From the NCBI GenBank assembly GCA_029204225.1, contig CM055092.1, forward strand, positions 81,763,464 to 81,827,463: DNA of 64,000 nt. Reading direction: 5' to 3'. The stretch is from Diphasiastrum complanatum. Lineage: Eukaryota > Streptophyta > Lycopodiopsida > Lycopodiales > Lycopodiaceae. Of the stretch, positions 56,081 through 64,000 are shown one piece after another; within the stretch, counting starts at the first letter, position 1; the number at the start of each line of letters is the position of its first letter. The position numbers and the translations under genes are program-made. The notes beneath the pieces are model-generated. The model saw only the letters and a program-made list of their open reading frames with translations, had not been told where the DNA came from and did no database searches.

Positions 56081-59000
56081 ATGGCATCTATAAATGCATA
56101 TCTTTTGGATACTAATGAAAGGCTCAACAAAACTAACTATTCCATATGGAAAGTTAGAATGGAATCTATCATGATCATGCAAGATCTGATGGAAATTGTA
56201 GATGGTAAGGAGGGTGAACCTATTCATCCTCAAGAAAAAGCCAAATACATCAAGAGGTGCAATGTTGCACTACATTGCATAAAAATGAATGTTGCAAATG
56301 AACTCTTAAGAGAGGTAGGAGATTGCACTTCAGCTCAAGATGCTTGGGAGACTTTGCAAAAGGTCTATGAATCCAAGAACCAAACTAGAATGTTAGCTTT
56401 GAAGAATCAAATCTATAGAAGCTATCAAAAGAAAGGAGAGAGTGCACATACTTTTGTCCTAAGAGTAAAGGAATTGAACAAAGAGCTAGCCTTTATAGGT
56501 GACCCTATCAAGGATGAAGAGCTTGTTCAACTCATATTGAATGGACTAAGCTTTGAATTTGACAATTTTGTTCAGGGATATGCAATTATGGGTAAGCTAC
56601 CCATACTTGAAGAACTCCAAGGCACACTCATGGCCGAGGAATCAAGAAGGAGCCAAATGCAAGAGAGGATGGATAGGCTTTCCATCCAAGGTGGAGATGA
56701 CCAAGCTCTCTTCACCAAAGGCAAAGGCAAGTCCAAAGGCAAAGGATCAACATTCAAGAAGTCTACAAAGCTTGAGGATCAAGAAGGACCCCCAAAGGCA
56801 TCTCCATCAACCACCAAAGTCAAGAAGGACAAATCAAAGGTGAAGTGCTACTATTGTAGCAAGATGGGGCATTATGCCTCAGAATGCTTCAAGAGGAAGC
56901 AAGATCAAAGCCAAGCCAACATGAGCAAAGAGGAGAAGGAGGAGAGTTCACATGAGGACTCTCTCATGATGTCCATATTTTCTTCAACAAGCTTCAAAGG
57001 AGAAGATCCTTGGTGGATTGACTCGGGTGCTAGTTCACACATGACTAGTAAAAGGGAGTTTTTCTCTTCTCTCTTATCTTATGATGGACCTATAAAGTCT
57101 ATCTATACAGCAAATGATGAAGCTTGTAAGATTGAAGGAGTTGGTAGCATTCCCCTTTGCTTAGGATCTTCCAAAAAGATCAACATAGAAGGTGTTTTGT
57201 ACATTCCTACAATAACAAAGAATCTACTAAGTGTTGGCCAAATGGTAGACAATGGTTTCAATGTTGACTTTGCTTCAAATGAATGTTTCATCAAGAAGAA
57301 GGGTAAGATAGTGGCTAAGGGCACTAGCCTTGGCAAACTTTATAAGCTGGATGCATTTGTGGATACTAATGTTGTCATGTTGGCCGAGAAGAGCAAGATA
57401 TCTACCTTTACTTTATGGCACAAAAGACTTGGACATGTCAACTCGGGTTCCATGGAGGCTATGATCAAGGAGGAGTATGCTTTAGGCCTACCAAGGTCTA
57501 TTGGGAAGGAAGACAAGGTTTGTGAAGCTTGTTCCTTATCCAAGGCACATAAGAAGGTGTTTCCTAACTCCATCACAAAGTCATCTCATCCTCTTGAACT
57601 CATACACTCGGATGTGCACATTGCTAGCACCAAATCTAATGGAGGTTCATCCATGTTTTTAACCTTCATTGATGACTACTCAAGATATTGTTGGGTGTTC
57701 TTACTTTCCTTCAAGTCTCAAGTATTTGATACTTTTGTAAAGTTCAAGTTGTTTGTGGAAAAGCATCATAATCATAGCATCAAGATTCTTAGAAGTGACA
57801 ATGGTGGAGAATTCATCTCCAATGAGTTCAAGGCCTTTTGTGAGGAGGAAGGGATCAAGAAAGAGACTTCTTGTCCTTACACTCCTCAACAAAATGGAGT
57901 TGCTGAAAGAAGGAATAGAACATTATGTGAATGTTCTAAGGCTTTAAGATTAGATGCTTGTTTGCCCAAATCCTTTTGGGGTGAGTCTCTTGTATGTGCA
58001 AACTACTTGATGAATAGGGTGTCTTGCAAAGCAATTGAAGGCAAAACTCCATATGAGATGTTGTATGGAAAGAAACCCAATCTTAATCACTTGAAAGTTT
58101 TTGGGTGTATATGTTATGTGCATGTGCCATTGGAAACAAGAACCAAGGAGGATCCATCTTCCACAAGAGGGATCATGCTTGGATATGCAAGCTCAAGCAA
58201 GGGCTACAAAGTCTATCTCCCATCCTTGAACAAATTTGTTGTTTCAACGGATGTCATCTTTGATGAACATCATATGCATATGCTTGAAGAAGGCTCAAGT
58301 GCTCCAACAATCAAGAAGAAGATGGCCGAGGAGCAAGATCTTGGTTTTGAGGAGGAGCTCATGGAGGAGCAAGCACCAAACCCACCTATCACACCAAGGA
58401 GATCTTCAAGGGCAAAAGTGGAGCCATCAAGGCTCACATATCAAGGCAAAGGACAGCAAGTTGAGGGTATCTCATCCACTTCTTATGCTTTATCTAGTTT
58501 TGAAGAACCGTCTAATGTTGAAGATGCATTGAACTCCAAAGAATGGTATAAAGCTATGTTGGATGAGTATGATGCCTTGATTGAGAATGAAACTTGGTTG
58601 CTTGTTGAGAGACCTCAAAGGAATGTAATAGGATGCAAGTGGGTCTTCAAGCTTAAGTTGAATGCAAATGGGAGTGTTAACAAACATAAAGCAAGATTAG
58701 TTGCAAAAGGTTATGCTCAAGAGAGAGGGATAGACTATGAGGAAACTTTTGCACCCGTGGCCAAGATGGTCACAATAAGACTAATCATTGCACTTGCATC
58801 ACATTTTGGATGGATTCTATGTCAAATGGATGTCTCTAATGCTTTCTTGAATGGTTTTTTGGAAGAGGATATCTATATGGAGCAGCCACAAGGGTTCATC
58901 AAGCATGGAATGGAGAACAAAGTATGCCATCTCCAAAGAAGCATCTATGGCTTGAAGCAAGCCTCGAGATCTTGGAATTCAAGACTACATTGCTATCTTA

Positions 59001-59785
59001 TTTCACTTTCTTTTGTTCAAAGTGAATATGATCCCACTCTTTACATTAAGTTTGATGATGTTGGTATTGTACTTTTACTCATTTATGTAGATGACATCAT
59101 CATTAGTGGAAATAGTGTTGATGGTATTGAAAAAATCAAGATAGATCTATCCTTAGAGTTCAAGATGGTAGATCTAGGGTGTCTTCACTTCATCTTAGGC
59201 ATAGAAGTACTTAGAGGGTCTGATTTTATCTTTATAAGTCAAGTAAACTATGCTCAAAGTCTTTTGAAGAAGTTTAAGATGGAAGTATGCAAAAGTGTTG
59301 ACACACCAATGGAGCAAGATGTAAAAGTGCCAAATGAAGATGATGAAAGATCCTTCATGGACATCACTTTGTTTAGGCAACTTATAGGTTCCTTAATGTG
59401 GATCACTATAACTAGACCAGATCTTAGCTTTAGTGTATGTAGGTTGAGCCAATCCATGCAAAAGCCATTGAATATCCATTGGAAAAAGGCTAAGAGGATT
59501 CTAAGATACATCTCGGGTACATTGGATTTTGGGATTCTATATAGAGGAGATGTGATTAACCTTCATGCATTTAGTGATTCAGATTTTGCAGGGGACAAGA
59601 GGGATAGGAAATCAACAAGTGCCTATTCAACTTTCATAGGAGAAGGTGTGGTTTCATGGCTTTCAAAAAAGCAAGAAACTATATCTCTATCTTCAACCGA
59701 GGCCGAGTACAAAGCTTTGACAACCACTACAAAGGAGGTACTTTGGATCAAGAGATTATTGGTGGAACTAAAGATCATGGATTAA
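56081..59785 (+). CDS. Ty1/copia Gag-Pol polyprotein (one premature stop)
   Basis: 1234 codons open. Order: Gag (about 1-230, NERLNKTNYSIWKVRM), CCHC knuckle CYYCSKMGHYASEC at 256-269, protease WIDSGASSHM with Asp314, integrase zinc finger (H447...C481, LWHKRLGH, CEAC), integrase core D511, D573, E609 (spacing D61D35E), reverse transcriptase with Asp917 (CQMDVSNAFLNG) and YVDD at 1002-1005, and RNase H (FSDSDFAGDKRDRKSTSAY, Asp1166). All catalytic residues I can check are present. The frame stops at TAA 59783-59785 inside RNase H and continues in frame to 60049. The GAG-PRO-IN-RT-RH order defines Ty1/copia. It has no 5' LTR promoter of its own. Confidence 0.93.
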   Translation: MASINAYLLDTNERLNKTNYSIWKVRMESIMIMQDLMEIVDGKEGEPIHPQEKAKYIKRCNVALHCIKMNVANELLREVGDCTSAQDAWETLQKVYESKNQTRMLALKNQIYRSYQKKGESAHTFVLRVKELNKELAFIGDPIKDEELVQLILNGLSFEFDNFVQGYAIMGKLPILEELQGTLMAEESRRSQMQERMDRLSIQGGDDQALFTKGKGKSKGKGSTFKKSTKLEDQEGPPKASPSTTKVKKDKSKVKCYYCSKMGHYASECFKRKQDQSQANMSKEEKEESSHEDSLMMSIFSSTSFKGEDPWWIDSGASSHMTSKREFFSSLLSYDGPIKSIYTANDEACKIEGVGSIPLCLGSSKKINIEGVLYIPTITKNLLSVGQMVDNGFNVDFASNECFIKKKGKIVAKGTSLGKLYKLDAFVDTNVVMLAEKSKISTFTLWHKRLGHVNSGSMEAMIKEEYALGLPRSIGKEDKVCEACSLSKAHKKVFPNSITKSSHPLELIHSDVHIASTKSNGGSSMFLTFIDDYSRYCWVFLLSFKSQVFDTFVKFKLFVEKHHNHSIKILRSDNGGEFISNEFKAFCEEEGIKKETSCPYTPQQNGVAERRNRTLCECSKALRLDACLPKSFWGESLVCANYLMNRVSCKAIEGKTPYEMLYGKKPNLNHLKVFGCICYVHVPLETRTKEDPSSTRGIMLGYASSSKGYKVYLPSLNKFVVSTDVIFDEHHMHMLEEGSSAPTIKKKMAEEQDLGFEEELMEEQAPNPPITPRRSSRAKVEPSRLTYQGKGQQVEGISSTSYALSSFEEPSNVEDALNSKEWYKAMLDEYDALIENETWLLVERPQRNVIGCKWVFKLKLNANGSVNKHKARLVAKGYAQERGIDYEETFAPVAKMVTIRLIIALASHFGWILCQMDVSNAFLNGFLEEDIYMEQPQGFIKHGMENKVCHLQRSIYGLKQASRSWNSRLHCYLISLSFVQSEYDPTLYIKFDDVGIVLLLIYVDDIIISGNSVDGIEKIKIDLSLEFKMVDLGCLHFILGIEVLRGSDFIFISQVNYAQSLLKKFKMEVCKSVDTPMEQDVKVPNEDDERSFMDITLFRQLIGSLMWITITRPDLSFSVCRLSQSMQKPLNIHWKKAKRILRYISGTLDFGILYRGDVINLHAFSDSDFAGDKRDRKSTSAYSTFIGEGVVSWLSKKQETISLSSTEAEYKALTTTTKEVLWIKRLLVELKIMD

Positions 59786-60049
59786 GAGGAGGCACCAATC
59801 ATCTACAATGACAATATATCAGCCCAACACCTTGCATCTAACCCAATCTTCCATGCAAGATCTAAGCACATTGAGATATGCCATCACTTTGTGAGAGAAA
59901 TGGTGCAAGCCAAGGAGATTGCTTTGGAGCATGTTCCAAGCAATGAATGTGTAGCTGATCTACTTACTAAACCACTTCAAAAGACACCTTTTATGAAGTT
60001 CAGATCATCACTTGGAGTGATTAGTAAAGCAATGATTGAACCAAGCTAG
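59786..60049 (+). pseudogene. Ty1/copia RNase H end after the premature stop
   Basis: Same frame as the polyprotein: YNDNISAQHLASNP, FHARSKHIEICHHFV and ADLLTKPLQ are the normal C-terminal RNase H motifs. It ends at TAG 60047-60049, 14 bp before the 3' LTR, with the purine tract atagtgaggaggag (60050-60063) between. Confidence 0.9.
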
Positions 60050-60063
60050 ATAGTGAGGAGGAG

Positions 60064-60745
60064 TGTTAAAAATTCACAATTCTAGCTTGACTAGTTTTGG
60101 TCATATGACTTGTAAATAGTTAGATGGTCATGATGTGGCTTGTCACACGTGCCAAATAGCATAGGATTCCATTCATAAGGATGTTCTCAAGTAGACCTAA
60201 GTGTTAGAACCTTTGGAATGAGTCCAAATTATGCTTAGATACAAGGGAGAAAAAATAGGAGCTATTTTTGGTAATTTTTGCATTGTTGAGGGATCTCCAA
60301 GATTCCAACCCTAACTTGGTAGGGATGAAAGATCCACCAAAATTAGCATTAGGGATAGGTTTAGGGCTACTCATACCTGCCCAAAACCGTGATGGATCAT
60401 GTATATATAGGTGATGATATCTCACCAAAATAAATCAAGCAATTTCATGTTTTTTCTCTCATAATGGTGCAATTGCTCTCTATGTTCATAATTGTTTGAG
60501 TACTTGTGATTACTAATGATTATAGGATTGAATGTAGGTCTGGTGTACAGTACTCAGACTGTGGGAGGCCGTACTTTCACACGTGTGAAGCCTTCTTCAA
60601 GGATTTGGGCCATTTAGTGAGGTTCAAGCATAGATTTTTGATGGATTTTGATGGTTCAACTTGTGCTAATCTTATGAAATCATAATCTATTGTTTCCCTC
60701 ATCATTTCAAGTGTTTTAGGATCCTTATTTGCTGTAATTTTTACA
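60064..60745 (+). repeat. Copia 3' LTR
   Basis: 682 bp, TGTTAAAAATTC to TTTTTACA, preceded by the purine tract. TATA box gtatatatag at 60401-60410. Confidence 0.88.
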
Positions 60746-61020
60746 GGTAAAGCACATTTTTCTCTCTCTAGAATTTTCTCTTTCTAGAAAGTAATTTTCT
60801 CTCTCTAGATTTTATTGATCCCGAGGCTTCCTTTAATCGTGCCTAGATTGTGTGAGGTGATTGCACATCGATCTGAGCTCTTTGGACTTCACTAGAACCG
60901 ATCAAAGATTTTCAGCCATAGGAACTTGCCGTTGGGAGTGGCGCCGGCGCCATTGGCGCCGGGGACAATGCTGGCGCCAGTGGCGCCGGAAGTAAAGCTT
61001 ATGAAGATGGCTTTACAACA
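60746..61020 (-). repeat. LTR-2, copy B, right part
   Basis: Continues the LTR-2 interrupted at 55248, matching 8429-8730, and ends ctttacaaca followed by the purine-tract complement tccaccccacctttat. Confidence 0.82.
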
Positions 61021-62795
61021 TCCACCCCACCTTTATAAAATCTAATGTCCTCATCAGATGTCAGATTAAAGTAAAGGTGTCTCCCAATCGAAATAACTAT
61101 ACATTTAAGCTACTTGGCACAGTACTCAATTTACTGGCCACTTTTTATTAACATTGAAGCTGGCACACCACAAGTCGGAGGCTCAGCTCTTTGTACTGAA
61201 AAATCACATAACTTGAAAATATCTCTTTGTCTGGGAAAAGCGTAGATTTGATATCGCTTTCATAAAACCCAAGAACTTTATTAACTGGTGACAGAGGCCT
61301 TTCTTTGAAATGTTCGCCCCTGTCACTTTTGACTTTAGACTTTGGAACTCCTTTGAGCTCCTGATTTGTCCTTGATGCACTTTGTGTTGAGCTCCTTGAG
61401 CTCCAGATTTGATCAGTTCCGCACAGGTATCAAGGCTCCATGAGCCAAAGGATTTATCGTTTGATTGCCCACTTTATGGTCCACTCTATGCCTTGTTGCT
61501 TCTGCAGCTTGATTTCTCTCCTTGTCCCAGCCTGATCTTGATACTTTTCCATCTTGGCTCTTTAAGGTAGGCAAAGATTGAGTACTCCGCAATGCACCTC
61601 TCACTTAGCTTGAAGTAGCTCTTTGAATCAGCCCAAATGTAACCATTGACCTCATGGAAAGCCAAAGAGTCGCACCAGTTTGATCCGCATCCGAACTATC
61701 TCTTCGCGTTTCTTTGAAGCACCATGTCCATTGCACAAAACTTGACTTTCACAATTCCATCACTGTTCAGTTGCCTCACAGTCAAAACAAGAAGTGTACA
61801 TCGATCTTGGCTTCAAGTAGCTCTCTTTGAATCAGACACATGCACCCAGAGTTTGCACTAGTCCGATCTCAACGCGAACTGTCCCTTAACATTCGTTCGA
61901 AATACCAAGTCTCTCATGCAAGACTCAACTTTCACAGTTCCTTCATTGATCAGCTGCCTTACACGTAACACAAGCCAGCGTACTCATATGTTTCCTCATC
62001 ATTGCTGGTCCAGACAAAGCCTATAACAAGCTTTCCTTTCCACAACAAAAACTTGTCAACTTATTAGGTCCAAAGTTCACCAGTCTCCTCATGTGAGTAT
62101 TGCTAGGTCACCTTGAATTTGCCCCCGTTTTGATCCACTTTCATTCAAAATTTGCCCCAAGAGAGAGAGGTGTGTGTGATAGTTTCGCTCCACTTATAAA
62201 ATCAGCTGATCGGACTTAGAGTAGAGTTCTTCGGACAAAAAGCCTTTCCAACACTTTGCTTCCCATCTGCTAGGATTATGGCTCGATCCAACTTGTTGCC
62301 AATCTCTGAAGAGGATCCTAGTCTTTCCCCTTTGAGGAAAACCCAACTGATACTGGATATCACCCATGCTCAAAGAGTTTCAGTTCCGAAAGTGGCCGTC
62401 CCAAAATGAAGACCAACTGCTCCATAGAAGATCTCCCCTGAAATTGCCCTTTCCAACTTTTTGACTTCCTGCTTGCGTCTGGTGGGCGTTGTCGCAAATG
62501 AAAGTAACCCAAGAAACAGACTATCCATCCATCATTTGCAAACATTAAGTCATTTCGTTGCCGTTCACATGCGAGTACTTGAACTGCAAATCTGCCCCAC
62601 AGATTTTGTAGTCCTCTTTGTTTGATGGTATCAGCCTTCAAAAGAAAGGTTCCTTCTCGAGCCATCAGCTCCTTGTATCACAAGCAATCACGCAAACCAG
62701 ACAAAGCACGAGTACTAAGACTCACCACGAATACATACAAGTAAAACACTCATGCAGGTTTACTAACAAGTAACAAAGACAAGATCCCCTTTTGA
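61021..62795 (-). mobile_element. LTR-2 element, internal region (copy B)
   Basis: Together with 62796-63327 about 2.3 kb lies between the two LTR-2 copies. No Gag, protease or pol domain is visible; a short frame near 61413-61604 and others are isolated. Some phrases resemble the coding 3' end of the gag-protease element (gagctccttgagctcc). Best described as a non-autonomous element with a non-coding interior. Confidence 0.7.
62360..62665 (-). CDS. Hypothetical ORF in the LTR-2 element
   Basis: 101 open codons in the element orientation, starting where gag would start after the leader (MAREGTFLLKADTIKQRG). No recognisable domain. It may be a degenerate Gag start or chance. Confidence 0.25.
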   Translation of the reverse strand: MAREGTFLLKADTIKQRGLQNLWGRFAVQVLACERQRNDLMFANDGWIVCFLGYFHLRQRPPDASRKSKSWKGQFQGRSSMEQLVFILGRPLSELKLFEHG

Positions 62796-63327
62796 GATGG
62801 TCCTGCCAACGGACCTTTGCCTGGCCGCGCCCATACAAATCGATCACAGAATCAGCCTACATAGGACACCCCTCCAACTATCCATGCTTTCACCATTAAA
62901 CAACACATTGCCTCAGTCACGCCCCACCACTTTTTGGTCGATAGCCCTTATAGCTAAACGATCTGCAGCTATCCCGCACCGGCAGCTAACCACTCATGCT
63001 TTACACCTGAATTCGAGCAGCATCTCTGTATCCATGGTTAACTCGTACAGTTCGAATATGTCACCCCGCACCCCACAAGGCACAGACCGTGCTTTCACCT
63101 ACCTAGACAGCACTTTGCCTCATCTGTCCTACATGCAGACGGCGCCAGGCCCGAACCGCAAGAACTGACCGTGCTTACACCTGAAAGGCAGCACCTTGAC
63201 TCATCAAGTCCCCCGTTCTGCCAACCACCCCGACCGTAGACGCACCCGTGCTTACACTGTGGGCAACACCTTGCACAACAGTTGTCTTGATGAACCCCAA
63301 ACCATGGCCATTTCCGTGAGATCCGCA
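62796..63327 (-). promoter_or_regulatory. LTR-2 element leader with hairpin series
   Basis: Homologous to 4190-4710 of the gag-protease element. The five GTGCT/AGCAC-type units recur at 62884-63269; unit 2 is ATGCT/AGCAT, a compensated pair, whereas units 1 and 5 have one altered arm. No initiator-Met primer site precedes the LTR at 63328, unlike the related element. Confidence 0.6.
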
Positions 63328-64000
63328 TGTAGCACAGGCATCCCAAAGGGAGTCGGGAACCACGACTTAGCTTCCCAGCCTTCAACTCTTGCCATCCAAA
63401 CCCACTTGACGTACAAGCAGCCAACTCATCAACAACGATCAGACTTAACCAACTTGAAGTTCCGAAAACCAGCATTGAGATCCAACTTGGCGCCATGCCA
63501 AATCGGGGGTCCCGATGTGGGTGACTTCCTTCCAAGCAAGCCGCCCGACATACATCAAACTTAACCAACTCGAAGCTTCGTTACAGACGAGTAACATTCA
63601 TTCCAAGCAAGCAGTCTGACTTACATCAGACTTAACCAACTGAAAGCTTCGTCATGAGCGCTAGAAGCCAACCTGGCGCCATGCCAGACTGGACAGCCAT
63701 AAACAGGTAACTTCCACCCAAGCAAGCCATCCAACTCAGCAGACATGTTAGAGCCCGTTCCCTAAGAGCTTAACCCATTCACGTTCATGCAAGGAACACT
63801 CAGAATCACAAGCCGCGACAGATATGGAGACAACCAGTTCCTGGACCAAATGGTCCCGACAGCATACCACTGGCGCCATGGACCGAATGGTCCCGACGGC
63901 ATACCGCTGGCGTCCCGGGATACGACCCTCAGCTATGTGCCAACTTAAAAATTTTGAAGTGGCCTTACAACTGGCGCTTTTACCGAACACTGAAACCCCA
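63328..64000 (-). repeat. LTR-2, right (5') LTR, cut by the window end
   Basis: Starts TGTAGCACAGGCATCCC and matches 7517-8200 closely. It continues beyond the window. Confidence 0.85.

Larger units (their letters stand above)
55249..60745 (+). mobile_element. Ty1/copia retrotransposon, 5' LTR deleted
   Basis: Of the 5' LTR only the last 21 bp remain (55249-55269, ttatttgctgtaatttttaca). They are followed at once by the primer site TGGTATCAGAGCC (55270-55282). The 3' LTR (60064-60745) is complete. The leader is about 800 bp and a single polyprotein frame has one nonsense codon. It sits inside LTR-2 of copy B. The loss of the 5' LTR together with 738 bp of adjacent target points to one deletion after insertion. 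Confidence 0.9.

Noticed and set aside
1-64000. CRISPR arrays, bacterial operons, rRNA or tRNA genes
   Set aside because: No array of identical short repeats with unique spacers, no cloverleaf-like or rRNA sequence recognised. The tRNA-like matches are retroelement primer sites.

Overview
This window reads as nuclear DNA of a land plant with a large, repeat-rich genome. The evidence is multi-exon alpha-expansin genes with GT-AG introns, Ty1/copia and Ty3/gypsy LTR retrotransposons, two of them with primer sites matching plant initiator-Met tRNA, CACTA-type transposase remnants and degenerate CCCTAAA-like sequence. A fern or gymnosperm would fit the density of nested old elements, but that is inference. 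I see no rRNA or tRNA gene, no CRISPR array and no bacterial-type operon.

Layout. 1-9797 and 52807-62095 are two copies (A and B) of one segment: a decayed gypsy element carrying an LTR of a second minus-strand family ('LTR-2') at the same point. Copy A later received a complete 5.2 kb non-autonomous gag-protease element (421-5665, 5-bp target duplication caaag). Copy B received a nearly full copia element (55249-60745) that has lost its 5' LTR. In B the LTR-2 element continues to the window end. 9798-14332 is a second copia element in which integrase, RT and RNase H are replaced by unrecognised reading frames. 13675-15967 recurs at 45966-48258. 14659-20780 holds a CACTA-like terminus, a cluster of GACGTCGGAATCCGACGTC-like palindromes, gypsy RT debris and a minus-strand CACTA transposase remnant.

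20883-40361 is a third, decayed copia element split between RT and RNase H by about 16 kb. That insert holds two tandem minus-strand expansin pseudogenes (E1, E2), a 760-bp tandem duplication, telomere-like sequence, gypsy and copia fragments, a satellite-like array and an inverted plus-strand expansin (E4). 41173-41479 is an expansin exon-3 pseudogene (E6). 43900-44358 holds an unknown ORF joined to a CACTA transposase fragment.

The only host gene that looks functional is the three-exon alpha-expansin E5 at 50960-52307 (minus): 257 residues, signal peptide, conserved cysteines, HFD motif and intact splice sites. The other expansin copies carry start-codon loss, templated filler insertions, a destroyed splice donor or truncation, and they record recombination between copies. 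Points most worth a second look are the copia element with unknown ORFs in place of pol, the five-hairpin leader shared by two non-autonomous LTR families, and the mosaic, inverted expansin family.
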